Below, in pieces: positions 26,365 through 36,086 of a stretch of 60,036 bases of DNA. The stretch is from positions 1 through 60,036 of the forward strand of contig NZ_JAAPBF010000024.1 of NCBI RefSeq assembly GCF_022695985.1, given 5' to 3'. The position numbers were made by a program, and so were the translations under genes. The notes under the pieces are model-generated. The model saw nothing but the letters and a program-made list of their open reading frames with translations, was not told the DNA's origin and did no database searches. The DNA comes from Streptomyces sp. NP-1717. GTDB taxonomy: Bacteria; Actinomycetota; Actinomycetes; Streptomycetales; Streptomycetaceae. Numbering within the stretch: the stretch's first letter is position 1; the number at the start of each line of letters is the position of its first letter.

Positions 26365-27897
26365 TTGACCGCAACCCACGGAGCGAATCCGCTTCGTGAC
26401 GCCGCGGACCGACGGCTCCCGCGTATCGCGGGGCCGTCGGGCCTGGTCATCTTCGGCGTCACGGGCGATTTGTCCCGTAAAAAGTTGATGCCCGCCGTCT
26501 ATGACCTGGCCAACCGCGGGCTGCTGCCGCCGGGCTTCTCGCTCGTCGGCTACGCCCGTCGCGAGTGGCAGGACGAGGATTTCGCGCAGGAGGTCCACGA
26601 CGCAGTCAAGGCACACGCCCGTACGCCGTTCCGGGAGGAGGTCTGGCAGCAGCTCATCCAGGGGATGCGCTTCGTCCAGGGCGACTTCGACGACGACCAG
26701 GCGTTCGAGAACCTGAAGTCCACGATCGAGGACCTCGACAAGGTGCAGGGCACGGGCGGCAACTTCGCCTTCTACCTGTCCGTACCGCCGAAGTTCTTCC
26801 CCAAGGTCGTCAAGCAGCTCAAGAAGCACGGGCTGGCCGACCAGAAGGAGGGCTCCTGGCGGCGCGCCGTCATCGAGAAGCCGTTCGGCCACGACCTGGC
26901 CTCCGCGCAGGAGCTCAACAAGGTCGTGCACGAGGTCTTCCCGTCCAACGAGGTCTTCCGGATCGACCACTACCTGGGCAAGGAGACCGTCCAGAACATC
27001 CTGGCGCTGCGCTTCGCGAACACCCTCTTCGAGCCGATCTGGAACCGGTCGTACGTCGACCACGTGCAGATCACCATGGCCGAGGACATCGGCATCGGCG
27101 GCCGGGCCGGCTACTACGACGGCATCGGCGCGGCGCGTGACGTCATCCAGAACCACCTCCTGCAGCTCCTCGCCCTCACCGCGATGGAGGAGCCCGCCTC
27201 CTTCGACGCGGACGCCCTGGCCGCCGAGAAGACCAAGGTCCTCGGCGCCGTACGGCTGCCGCACGACCTCGGCAAGGACACGGTCCGCGGGCAGTACGCC
27301 GCGGGCTGGCAGGGCGGCGAGAAGGCCGTCGGCTATCTGGAGGAAGACGGCATCGACCCCAAGTCGAAGACCGACACCTACGCCGCGGTGAAGGTGGAGA
27401 TCGACAACCGCCGCTGGGCGGGCGTCCCGTTCTACCTGCGCACCGGCAAGCGGCTGGGCCGCCGGGTCACCGAGATCGCGGTCGTGTTCCAGCGGGCCCC
27501 GCACTCCCCCTTCGACCACACGGCCACCGAGGAGCTGGGGCAGAACGCCCTGGTCATCCGGGTCCAGCCGGACGAGGGCGTGACCATGCGGTTCGGTTCG
27601 AAGGTGCCGGGCACGGCGATGGAGGTGCGGGACGTCTCGATGGACTTCGCCTACGGCGAGTCCTTCACGGAGTCCAGCCCCGAGGCGTACGAGCGGCTGC
27701 TGCTCGACGTGCTGCTCGGCGACTCCAACCTCTTCCCCCGTACGGAGGAGGTCGAGCTCTCCTGGAAGATCCTCGACCCGATCGAGCACTACTGGGACAA
27801 GCACGGCAAGCCCGCGCAGTACGAGTCCGGGACCTGGGGTCCGGTCGAGGCGGACGAAATGCTCGCACGACACGGACGGAGCTGGCGTCGGCCATGA
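26365..27897 (+). CDS. zwf: Glucose-6-phosphate 1-dehydrogenase
   Basis: The NADP-linked entry enzyme of the oxidative pentose phosphate pathway, 510 residues. The Rossmann motif is FGVTGDLSRKK near residues 30-40. The substrate-binding and catalytic segment RIDHYLGKE is at about 199-207. TGKRLGRRVTEIAVVF is in the beta+alpha domain. The start is a TTG at 26365 with CGGAGG upstream; it would be weaker than ATG and may tune expression. The stop overlaps the opcA ATG. OpcA is the allosteric activator needed for full activity of the enzyme in Actinobacteria and cyanobacteria, so the pair is functionally linked. Confidence 0.96.
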   Translation: MTATHGANPLRDAADRRLPRIAGPSGLVIFGVTGDLSRKKLMPAVYDLANRGLLPPGFSLVGYARREWQDEDFAQEVHDAVKAHARTPFREEVWQQLIQGMRFVQGDFDDDQAFENLKSTIEDLDKVQGTGGNFAFYLSVPPKFFPKVVKQLKKHGLADQKEGSWRRAVIEKPFGHDLASAQELNKVVHEVFPSNEVFRIDHYLGKETVQNILALRFANTLFEPIWNRSYVDHVQITMAEDIGIGGRAGYYDGIGAARDVIQNHLLQLLALTAMEEPASFDADALAAEKTKVLGAVRLPHDLGKDTVRGQYAAGWQGGEKAVGYLEEDGIDPKSKTDTYAAVKVEIDNRRWAGVPFYLRTGKRLGRRVTEIAVVFQRAPHSPFDHTATEELGQNALVIRVQPDEGVTMRFGSKVPGTAMEVRDVSMDFAYGESFTESSPEAYERLLLDVLLGDSNLFPRTEEVELSWKILDPIEHYWDKHGKPAQYESGTWGPVEADEMLARHGRSWRRP

Positions 27898-28931
27898 AGA
27901 TCGACCTTACGGACACCACGTCCAGCAAGATCAACAAGGCGCTGGTCGAGGGACGCCGGGCGATCGGCACCCCGGCCGTCGGCATGGTCCTCACCCTGGT
28001 CCTGGTCACCGACGAGGAGAACGCGTACGACGCGCTCAAGGCCGCCAACGAGGCGTCCCGCGAGCACCCGTCGCGCAAGCTGGTCGTCGTCAAGCGGTTC
28101 TCCCGCTCGGCACGCGACCGGTCCAAGGCGCGCCTCGACGCCGAGGTGCGGGTGGGTGTGGAGGCCGGCACCGGTGAGACGGTCGTACTGAGGCTGTACG
28201 GCGAGGTCATCGAGCACGCCCAGTCGGTCGTCCTGCCGCTGCTGCTGCCCGACGCGCCCGTCGTGGTGTGGTGGGCGGCCAACGCGCCCGACAACCCCGC
28301 GAAGGACCCGCTGGGCACGCTGGCCCAGCGCCGGGTGACGGACACCTACGCCGCCGAGAACCCGATCGCGGAGCTGAAGGCGCGCGCCGACGTCTACACG
28401 CCCGGCGACACGGACCTGGCCTGGAGCCGGATCACCCCGTGGCGTTCGATGCTGGCCGCCGCGCTGGACCAGGTCGACTGCAAGGTCACCTCGGTCCGGG
28501 TGGAGGGCGAGGAGCTGAACGCGAGCTGCGAGCTGCTCGGCATGTGGCTCGCGGAGCGGCTGCACGTCCCGGTCACCCGGGCGGTCTCGGGCGGCCCCGG
28601 TCTCACCTCCGTACGGATGGAGACCGACTGCGGGCCGATCGAGCTGCGCCGGACGGACGGCTCGCTGGCGACGCTGGCGATCGAGGGCCAGCCGGACCGG
28701 GCGGTGGCGCTCAACCGGCGGGAGACCTCGGAGCTGATCGCCGAGGAGCTGCGCAGACTGGACCCGGACGACACGTACGCGGCGACGCTGCGGTTCGGCG
28801 TGGACCGGCTGGATCCGGCGAAAGCCGACACCTCCGGTGACGACGGCGACAGCGACGGCGACGGCGCTCCGGCGGCGAAGAAGGCGGCTCCCGCGCGTGG
28901 GTCGGCCGCCAAGAAGGCGGCGTCGAAGTGA
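27894..28931 (+). CDS. opcA: Glucose-6-phosphate dehydrogenase assembly protein OpcA
   Basis: OpcA binds glucose-6-phosphate dehydrogenase and is required for its oligomerisation or activation. The actinobacterial form is recognised by the N-terminal MKIDLTDTTSSKINKALVEG, the PVVVWWAANAP motif and RITPWRSMLAAALDQ. Beyond about residue 308 the 345-residue protein carries an unusual tail: an Asp/Gly acidic run, then Lys/Ala-rich repeats (AAKKAAPARGSAAKKAASK) like histone-type tails. That tail is not needed for the fold. It overlaps zwf and pgl by four bases on either side, so the three are translationally coupled. Confidence 0.93.
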   Translation: MKIDLTDTTSSKINKALVEGRRAIGTPAVGMVLTLVLVTDEENAYDALKAANEASREHPSRKLVVVKRFSRSARDRSKARLDAEVRVGVEAGTGETVVLRLYGEVIEHAQSVVLPLLLPDAPVVVWWAANAPDNPAKDPLGTLAQRRVTDTYAAENPIAELKARADVYTPGDTDLAWSRITPWRSMLAAALDQVDCKVTSVRVEGEELNASCELLGMWLAERLHVPVTRAVSGGPGLTSVRMETDCGPIELRRTDGSLATLAIEGQPDRAVALNRRETSELIAEELRRLDPDDTYAATLRFGVDRLDPAKADTSGDDGDSDGDGAPAAKKAAPARGSAAKKAASK

Positions 28932-29710
28932 GCGTTCCGCAACTCGTCGTGCACCGCGACAAGGAGCTGATGGCGCAGGCCGCGGCGGCCCGGCTGATCA
29001 CGAGGATCGTGGACGCCCAGGCCGCGCGCGGCAGCGCGTCGATCGTCCTGACCGGCGGGCGCAACGGCAACGGGCTGCTGGCCGCGCTGTCCGGGGCACC
29101 CGCGCGCGACGCGGTCGACTGGACCCGGCTCGACCTGTGGTGGGGCGACGAGCGCTTCCTGCCCGGCGGCGATCCGGAGCGCAACGACACGCAGGCCAGG
29201 GCCGCGCTGCTCGACTCGGTGCCGCTGGACCCCGCGCGGGTGCACACGATGCCGGCGTCGGACGGGGCGTACGGCTCCGACATCGAGGCGGCGGCCGCCG
29301 CGTACGCGACCGAACTGGCGGCGGCGGCACTGCCGGAGGACCACGCGCGGGTCCCGTCCTTCGACGTGCTGATGCTCGGCGTGGGGCCGGACACGCATGT
29401 GGCCTCGCTCTTCCCCGAGCTGCCGGGCGTCCGCGAGAGCGAGTGCACGGTGGTCGCGGTGCGCGGTGCGCCGAAGCCGCCGCCGCTGCGGATCTCGCTG
29501 ACGCTCCCGGCGATCCGGGCGGCGCACGAGGTGTGGCTGCTGGCGGCGGGCGAGGACAAGGCCGAGGCCGCCGAAATCGCGCTCTCGGGGGCGGGCGAGG
29601 TCCAGGCTCCGGCGGCGGGCGCGTACGGGCGGGCGCGGACGCTGTGGCTGCTGGACGAGCCGGCGGCGTCGAAGCTGCCGCGCGCGCTGTACCCCACGGG
29701 TTCCGCCTGA
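28928..29710 (+). CDS. pgl: 6-phosphogluconolactonase
   Basis: Hydrolyses 6-phosphogluconolactone made by Zwf to 6-phosphogluconate. 260 residues, cytosolic, of the DevB/NagB-like fold. ASIVLTGGRNGNGLLAAL is the phosphate-binding start, RLDLWWGDERFLPGGDPERN carries the family signature, and LMLGVGPDTHVASLFP holds the usual GxGxDGHxASLFPG motif with Pro-Asp-Thr-His in place of Asp-Gly-His. The GTG at 28928 overlaps opcA (GTGA). It closes the tkt-tal-zwf-opcA-pgl operon; a hairpin terminator follows 43 bases after the stop. Confidence 0.94.
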   Translation: MSVPQLVVHRDKELMAQAAAARLITRIVDAQAARGSASIVLTGGRNGNGLLAALSGAPARDAVDWTRLDLWWGDERFLPGGDPERNDTQARAALLDSVPLDPARVHTMPASDGAYGSDIEAAAAAYATELAAAALPEDHARVPSFDVLMLGVGPDTHVASLFPELPGVRESECTVVAVRGAPKPPPLRISLTLPAIRAAHEVWLLAAGEDKAEAAEIALSGAGEVQAPAAGAYGRARTLWLLDEPAASKLPRALYPTGSA

Positions 29711-29752
29711 ATCCTGGGGCAGTTCTTCTGATGGAGCGTCATATCGCTGATA

Positions 29753-29788
29753 CGGCGGCCCGGTTCGTGCACACGGACCGGGCCGCCG
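29753..29788 (+). terminator. Terminator of the pentose phosphate operon
   Basis: A perfect 12-bp GC-rich stem (29753-29764 with 29777-29788) with a 12-base loop that can pair further lies 43 bases past the pgl stop. It separates the core operon from the DUF4132-MoxR-vWA cluster. Confidence 0.8.
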
Positions 29789-29919
29789 CGCGTCGCGCCC
29801 CGGTGCCTTCTCCCGGCCGGGCTGTCAGTGGGGGCCGGTAGCGTTCTTTCCCTACCGCAGTGCGGGGTTCGTTCCCCTGCGGGATTCATGATGCGTGGAC
29901 GGGGAGAGGTGCGTGCGCA

Positions 29920-30786
29920 ATGGGCTGGCTGTCGGCGGGCGAGGGGTATGAAGTCGCCTTGGTGGAAGGCCGGGTGACGGCGAGGTCCACCTCGGGGCGG
30001 GCCGCGGGGCGGCAGTTGAAGACGCTGCCCAAGGGTGTGAAGACACATCCCGAGGTGGACCGGCTGCGCAAGCTCGCCGAATGGCTGGACCGGCACGCGA
30101 CGGAATGTGTGGCGCGGGTGGACGACTGGATGGTGTCGTCCCTGCCCGTTCCCACCGGTCTGCTGGCCCGGGTGTGGCCGGACGAGGCCTGGCGGGCCGG
30201 GCTGCGCGACATGGTGGTGATGGGCGAGGGTCCGGACGAGGTCGGCTTCCTCCGGGACGCGGGGGGCTCCGGTGAACTGCGCGTGGTCGATCCGGACGGC
30301 GAGACCGTACGGCTGTCACCGCGGACGGTGACGCTGCCGCACCCCGTCCTGCTGCCCGATCTCGACGATCTGCGGGAGTTCGCCGCCGAGTTGGGCCTGA
30401 CCCAGGGCGTGGAGCAGATCCACCGGGCCACCTGGCGCAAGCCGGCGGACCTCGCCCGGAAGGCGACGTCGGTGTCGGACTTCGCGGGCGGCACCTTCGA
30501 CTCGCGGTTCGGTCTGGCGGCGCGGGCGACCTCGCTCGGCTACCGGGTGTCGGGCGGCTACGCCACCTGCCGGGTCCGGGAGGCCGGGACGATCACCGAG
30601 GCGTCGGTGTGGATCGGGGAGCCGTACTGGTACGGGGAGTCCGAGACCGGCGATCTGACCTGGAGCGTGGCGGACGGACGCGCGCTGCGACTGCCGGAGG
30701 TCGGACCGGTCGCCTGGTCCGAGGGGATGCGCATGGCCGCGGCGCTGTACGCCGGCCGCACGGTCAGGCAGGGGGAGAACACGTGA
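29920..30786 (+). CDS. Stand-alone DUF4132 domain protein
   Basis: A 288-residue cytosolic protein that I assign to DUF4132, the domain found at the C-terminus of E. coli MolR/YehI-type proteins. The key segment is DDLREFAAELGLTQGVEQIHR at about residues 147-167, followed by the R-K-P region and LAARATSLGYRVSG. The N-terminal ~60 residues hold a basic WGR-like strand pattern (YEVALVEGRVTARSTSG). No enzymatic motif is visible. ATG at 29920 is preceded by GGGGAGAGG; upstream in-frame codons lack such a site. Its stop overlaps the GTG of the 1705-residue gene, so the two are made together. It is the first gene of the accessory cluster. Confidence 0.7.
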   Translation: MGWLSAGEGYEVALVEGRVTARSTSGRAAGRQLKTLPKGVKTHPEVDRLRKLAEWLDRHATECVARVDDWMVSSLPVPTGLLARVWPDEAWRAGLRDMVVMGEGPDEVGFLRDAGGSGELRVVDPDGETVRLSPRTVTLPHPVLLPDLDDLREFAAELGLTQGVEQIHRATWRKPADLARKATSVSDFAGGTFDSRFGLAARATSLGYRVSGGYATCRVREAGTITEASVWIGEPYWYGESETGDLTWSVADGRALRLPEVGPVAWSEGMRMAAALYAGRTVRQGENT

Positions 30787-33700
30787 GTGACACGGGGGCG
30801 ACGGTGACGGCGGGAACAGGGACACGGGCGGGGACCGAAGTGGCGGGGAGCGAAGTGCGGGCCACGGCCGAGCAGTTGTTGCGGGCCGGAGCGGTGCTGC
30901 CGCCCGGCACTCGGGACGCGGGCGAGCGGGCGGTCCCGCTGACCACCCGCGCCTACCGGCATCCGGTGCTCGACGACCGGGTCGTGGTGCGGCTGGTGGC
31001 CGGGGAGCTGGGAGCGGCGGAGGACCTGGCCGCCGGGTTCCTGGGTCTGGAGCCGGACGGCGAGCCGGCCGAGGTCGGGCTGGGGATGCGGCAGTCGCTG
31101 AGCTTCCCGGAGTGGGTGCTGGTGCACCACCCGGGGGACGGCCGGCAGGCACTGGGGCTGATGCCGGAGCTGGACAGGATCGCCCGGCAGGCGAAGACGA
31201 AGCCGAAGGTGGCGCTGGCCTCCTACCAGCAGATCGCGGGGCGGCTGGCCGACTCCGTACCGCACTTCCTGCCGACGTTCTACGAGCGGGCCGGACGGGT
31301 CTTCACCGAGGTGGAGAACCCCGGTTTCGCGGGGCAGATGTTCCTGCGGGCCCGCGACGCGGAGAGGCAGTACGGCCTGGCGGTGGACGAGGAGCGGCTG
31401 CACGCGGTGTTCCTGGAATTCGCGCTGGCCGGGGCGCTGCCGGTGAAGGCGCTGACCGGGCACGCGAGGGGCCTCGCGTCACGGGTGCCCGCCGACGAGG
31501 CGTACCGCCGGTTCCGTGAGGTGTGTGTGCGTCGTACGGCCGGGGGGTTCGAGCCGTCGATCCAGATGTCGGCCGATCTGCGCAAGCTGGCGAAGGCCGC
31601 CGGGGCGGACCCGGTGGTGGCGGAGGGCGCGTATCTGACCGAGCTGCTCGCCCTCCCCGCGACGCGGCGGGCGGCGCCCGGCTGGTGGAAGGGGCAGCGT
31701 TCGGCGCTGGTGGCACTGGCGCGGCGGGAGCCCGCGACCTGCGGGACCCTGCTCAACCTGCTGCCCGAGGACGACGAATGCGCCGGGTTCTGGCTGGAGT
31801 TGCTGGAGGAGTGCGGGGCCGCCGAAGGGCTCTGGGACGCCACGCTGCCGGCCGAGCGGCGGCCGGACGACGGTACGGTCGGCTGGTATCTGCGGTTCTC
31901 GAAGTACCGGTCCTCCTCGCACAGGACGGCCGCCCGGATGCCGGCGCTGCTCTCTCTCGTCGAGCGGTCGGCCGGGCGGCTGCGGGCGGAGCTGGCCGCG
32001 GCCGGCGCCGGGTCGCAGGCCCTGCCCGTGCCGTACGAGGATGTGGATCTCCTCGACCTGCTGCTGTCCCTGGATGTACCGGTCGCGGATCCCCGGAGTG
32101 AGAACCGGGTCCGGCGTCTGCATCTGGACAGGTGGGCCGCCGACCCGGACGCGGACCGCCGCGATCTGCTCGCGCTGGCGGCGGACGGGCGTTTCCGGTC
32201 CTCGTTCGGGGCGGGGATGGACGATGTCGGCGGCGAGGTCGCGCCCTACCGGCTGCTGGCCGCCTCCCCCGGCGGGCGACCGATGCTCACCGAGTGGATG
32301 ACGGCGACCGCGCGGGACTTCTCCGCCGACGCGCTGCCCGGCCTGCCGGGCGCTCTGCAGCGGCTGCGCCGGATTCCGGGTGTGGCCCTGGCCCTCGCCG
32401 AGGAGGACGTGCGGGCCGTGGCCGCCACCGATCTGGCCCCGCTGCTGGTCCGGACGCTGCGGACGGGGATCTTCGACGAACTGGGCTGGCCCGCCTGGGA
32501 GGAGGCGGTCGCGGCGTTCGCTCCGAAGGACGAGGACCGGGACAAGATCGTCCTCGCCGACGCCTGGCCTCATCTGATCGTGGCGGGCGCCTCGCAGGCA
32601 CGGGTGCTCGACGCCGACGGCGCCGTACTGACGCACGACCTGCGTATCCCGCACGATGCCTACGGCTGGTACCGGCACCCGGGATTCCACTACGTGGACG
32701 GGCAGTTGCTCGTGCAGTGGCAGGCCTACTCCGACGGTGACGAGCTGAAGGGGTACTGGCACACCGCCGCCGACAGCCCGGCCCCCCTGGAGTCCGCCGA
32801 GGGCATCCGGGGCGTCCAGGTCGGTCGACTCGGCAACGGGCTGGGGGCGTTCACCCTGCCGAGGCCCGGTGGCGGGCGGTTCACGGGCGGCGGTGTGCTG
32901 TACGCGGGGGACACCTCCCTGCCCGTCGAGCGGGCGGTGCACTCGGACGGGACGCGGTACTGGGCGAAGGTCGCGGACGCCGAAGGCACCGTACGCCTGC
33001 ACGAGCTGGACCCGGAGTCAGGGAAGCCCCTCGCCGCCGGCCGGCCCGCGTTCTTCACCGAGGCGACGGCCGACGCGCCGCAGGACAGCGTCTTCACCGG
33101 TGGCGCGCTGCTGCCCGCCCCGTCGGCCGGGACCGGTCCCGGCTCCCATCCCGTGGACGGTCTGCTGGGCTGGCGGGTGGTGCGGCTGCCCGACGGCTCG
33201 CGGCGCTGCGAGGACCTGGCCGGGCACACCACCACACTGGCCCGTGACGCCGGCTGGCCTGCCCGCCCCCTGCTGTTCCCCGGCGACGACCGGCCCAGGG
33301 GTGTCGGTGGTGCGGGCTCCGAGATCAGGCTGATCGACCCGGAGGGCACGGTCACGGCGTACGCGCAGGTGGACGGGGCGCCGGGGCCGTTCGCCGCGGG
33401 CACCCGGCTGCTGCCGCCGGAGAACTACTGGCACTGTCTCAGGGCCAGGGACCCGCGGGGCTCCGAGGCACTGCGCGCAATCGACCGGGACACGGCGGCG
33501 GCGCTGCTGTCGGCGGCGGTCGCGCAGGCCGAGAAGGCGAAGGAGGAGGCCCGCCCGGGGAGGGGCGCGAACACGGGGACGGATCCGGAGACGGACGAAC
33601 TCCTGTCCCTGGTACGCGAGTTGCTGCCCTCCGTCAGCCATGACGCGCTGGTGGCAGGGACCGCCGGGGTGGTGCGGTTCGCCGCCGGACAGCAGGCCGA

Positions 33701-35900
33701 GCTGGCCGCGATCGTGGCGCGCCTCGAAGAGAAGGAGGTGACCGAGCGGCCGAAGGCGGAAGCCGTCGGCCCCGACAACGCGGTGATCGGCGAGGCTCTC
33801 GACGGACTCGCGGACGAATACTCCCCTTCGTCGTACGGCGGGAGGGACACTCACAGCTTCTTCGGTCAGCTCCGTGCGCTGAGCGAGGTACTGGCAGGCC
33901 CCGCCGAGGCCCCGACCGAGCCCGGGAAGGCCGTCCGGCTCCACCTCGACGGACCGCCGCTGCCCACGGACAGGACCGACTGGGAGACGCTTCTCGGCGC
34001 CCCCGCCGCGCTGGCGTACCGGGCCGCTTCGGTCACCACCGGGCAGGAGCACCGCGAGGCGCTGGACGAACTGCTGGCGGAGCTGGACACACTCGGCCTC
34101 ACCACGGCCGGGGGCGCCGACCGCTGGCGCGTCTGCCGGCTCCACCTCGACGAGAGCGCCCTCGTCGACGCGGACGGCACCCCCAGGCGGGGGAACTGGT
34201 CGGGAGTGCTGCCGCTGGCCGGCGGCGCCTTCCTCGCCTTCCTCCGCGCGGGGTACTGGGACGGCTCCCGCCGCGAGTTCACCGCTCTGTTCCACGATCC
34301 GGCGGGCCTCTTCGAGGTTCCCGCGCCGTACACCGTCAGCTCCGCGCCGCGCGGGATCGGTGCCGGCCGTGGCCGGGAGGACGACTGGTTCGGGGCCTTC
34401 CGGGCGGAGCTGGCCGAGCGCGGGCCCGTGCCCTGGTTCCCGGCCGCCGCCGAGGAGTTCGCCCGGCTCACCGGTGTGACGCCGTCCGCGGCCGCGCTGA
34501 TCGTGGCCGGCCTGCCCCGTGTGTGCACGCACCAGCAGGACTTCCTGCCCACGGACGTACGGAACACCCTCGGGCTGAAGACCCCGAACGCCGCTCTCGC
34601 CAGGGACGAGTTGCAGCGCGTGGACGCCGCCGTCCGCCGGGCCGTCGTCGCGGCGCTGCTGCCGGCCGAGCCCGCCCGGCTGTGGACGCGGGGGCCCGAC
34701 GTGGCCGCCGCCGCCGAGGTCTGGAACCGCGAGCTGGGCGTGCGGACACCCGTCCCGGAGGAGCTGCTGCTGCTCGTGGCGAAGGCCGTCCGGGCCGTGC
34801 GGTCGGACTGGACGCCGGAGCGGACCCTGCGGGCTCTCCTCGATCCGGCCGGCGAACCGCGGCTGACGGCCGACGCGGTCTGGCGGGTCCACCAGGACAC
34901 CGTCGCTCCCGTCGCCACCGGCCACGCGGTGTTCGACGCGGGCACGCTGAAGTCCCTTGTCGCGACGGCCGCGTGGCTGGCCCACCAGCTCCCGGCCGGT
35001 CACCCCGTCCGCGCCCTGCTTCCCGGCGTGCTGCCCGCCCTCCGGGAGCGGCTGGCCAACCCGGAGCTGATGCTCCCCCTGGGCAGCGGGTACGCGAGCC
35101 TGACCGCGTTCCGCAAGGCGGCCGGCGCCCCGACCGAGACCGGCGAGGGGTACGAACGCTACGGCGCGGTGATCATGAGCACCCACGACAGCCAGCCGTA
35201 TCCCGCCGTTCGCCCGGCCCTGCTCGACGAGGCCGGCGACGACCCGTATCTGCCGGTCCTGCGCGGCATCGGCGACGGCTACGGCCGCACCGGCGCGCAG
35301 GACACCCAGAAGCTGTACCCCGTCGAGATCGGTCTGCGCCTCGCCCGCGATCCCGGCTTCGCGGCGCTCCTCGGTGACCCGGGTGACCCGGCGGCCGGCG
35401 AACGGGACAAGGACGGCACCTGGTATCCACAGGACCCCGCCCGGTCGGTCCCCGATCTGGTCACCGAGGTCGCCAAGGAGTACGGCATCGGTGAGGACGC
35501 CGCCGTGCTCTATCTGATGCTGCTGGCGATGCCCGATCCGACCGACACCAACGTCGCCAGGTGGACGGGCTGGAAGCGGCGGCGCGGCGGAGCCGCCCGT
35601 ATCGAGGCGGCGCGCGAGGAACTGGCCGCGACCGACCTGGTGGTCAGGGCGGCCCGCACCGGGGCCAGGCGCTCGCTCTTCCTGCCGGGCGGCTGGACGG
35701 ACGTCGATTCGGCGGCCATGTCGCTGGAGCGGTGGAAGCTGCCGCTGTTCGCTCTGGTCAGCGGGGGAAGCGCCCCGCTGGACGCGATCGCGCCCACCGA
35801 ACCGGTGGCCGACCTCTACCGCCGGGCCTGGCAGCGGGTCAGGGAGGGCGACGCCCCTCGCTTCGACGAGCTCAAGGCCCGGCGGACCGGGCGGGGCTGA
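30783..35900 (+). CDS. Very large conserved protein of unknown function, 1705 aa
   Basis: No domain can be named with confidence. Residues ~100-600 are helical repeats of HEAT/TPR character (for example LPTFYERAGRVFTEVENPGFAG). Residues ~605-880 are strand-rich with recurring 'DxDGxVxxxxL' and 'xDGxxYWAKVxDxEGT' units, suggesting a beta-propeller. A charged Lys/Glu segment near 910-940 is followed by more helical domains to the end. There is no P-loop, signal peptide or membrane helix. GTG 30783 overlaps the DUF4132 gene (GTGA) with GGGGGAG upstream. Context makes it a scaffold or target-recognition component of the MoxR-vWA system; that is inference. Confidence 0.85.
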   Translation: MSDTGATVTAGTGTRAGTEVAGSEVRATAEQLLRAGAVLPPGTRDAGERAVPLTTRAYRHPVLDDRVVVRLVAGELGAAEDLAAGFLGLEPDGEPAEVGLGMRQSLSFPEWVLVHHPGDGRQALGLMPELDRIARQAKTKPKVALASYQQIAGRLADSVPHFLPTFYERAGRVFTEVENPGFAGQMFLRARDAERQYGLAVDEERLHAVFLEFALAGALPVKALTGHARGLASRVPADEAYRRFREVCVRRTAGGFEPSIQMSADLRKLAKAAGADPVVAEGAYLTELLALPATRRAAPGWWKGQRSALVALARREPATCGTLLNLLPEDDECAGFWLELLEECGAAEGLWDATLPAERRPDDGTVGWYLRFSKYRSSSHRTAARMPALLSLVERSAGRLRAELAAAGAGSQALPVPYEDVDLLDLLLSLDVPVADPRSENRVRRLHLDRWAADPDADRRDLLALAADGRFRSSFGAGMDDVGGEVAPYRLLAASPGGRPMLTEWMTATARDFSADALPGLPGALQRLRRIPGVALALAEEDVRAVAATDLAPLLVRTLRTGIFDELGWPAWEEAVAAFAPKDEDRDKIVLADAWPHLIVAGASQARVLDADGAVLTHDLRIPHDAYGWYRHPGFHYVDGQLLVQWQAYSDGDELKGYWHTAADSPAPLESAEGIRGVQVGRLGNGLGAFTLPRPGGGRFTGGGVLYAGDTSLPVERAVHSDGTRYWAKVADAEGTVRLHELDPESGKPLAAGRPAFFTEATADAPQDSVFTGGALLPAPSAGTGPGSHPVDGLLGWRVVRLPDGSRRCEDLAGHTTTLARDAGWPARPLLFPGDDRPRGVGGAGSEIRLIDPEGTVTAYAQVDGAPGPFAAGTRLLPPENYWHCLRARDPRGSEALRAIDRDTAAALLSAAVAQAEKAKEEARPGRGANTGTDPETDELLSLVRELLPSVSHDALVAGTAGVVRFAAGQQAELAAIVARLEEKEVTERPKAEAVGPDNAVIGEALDGLADEYSPSSYGGRDTHSFFGQLRALSEVLAGPAEAPTEPGKAVRLHLDGPPLPTDRTDWETLLGAPAALAYRAASVTTGQEHREALDELLAELDTLGLTTAGGADRWRVCRLHLDESALVDADGTPRRGNWSGVLPLAGGAFLAFLRAGYWDGSRREFTALFHDPAGLFEVPAPYTVSSAPRGIGAGRGREDDWFGAFRAELAERGPVPWFPAAAEEFARLTGVTPSAAALIVAGLPRVCTHQQDFLPTDVRNTLGLKTPNAALARDELQRVDAAVRRAVVAALLPAEPARLWTRGPDVAAAAEVWNRELGVRTPVPEELLLLVAKAVRAVRSDWTPERTLRALLDPAGEPRLTADAVWRVHQDTVAPVATGHAVFDAGTLKSLVATAAWLAHQLPAGHPVRALLPGVLPALRERLANPELMLPLGSGYASLTAFRKAAGAPTETGEGYERYGAVIMSTHDSQPYPAVRPALLDEAGDDPYLPVLRGIGDGYGRTGAQDTQKLYPVEIGLRLARDPGFAALLGDPGDPAAGERDKDGTWYPQDPARSVPDLVTEVAKEYGIGEDAAVLYLMLLAMPDPTDTNVARWTGWKRRRGGAARIEAAREELAATDLVVRAARTGARRSLFLPGGWTDVDSAAMSLERWKLPLFALVSGGSAPLDAIAPTEPVADLYRRAWQRVREGDAPRFDELKARRTGRG

Positions 35901-36086
35901 CCGTACGTCCGGCCGGGGCGGGGTGCAGGTCGCCCCTCCCCCGCCGGCCGCCCGGCGGACCGCACCGCCGGTCACCACATCGCACGACACCCAGGCCCGG
36001 CGCTCCCGCCCGGCCGTACCCGAACCCCCGCGGGACGCGGCGCCATGCCGCGCGACCCGCCCCGCACCGAACAAGGACTCCTGCGC

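Noticed and set aside
29711..29919. Integration or attachment site at the left edge of the accessory cluster
   Set aside because: There is no tRNA, integrase or direct repeat; only the pgl terminator is visible.
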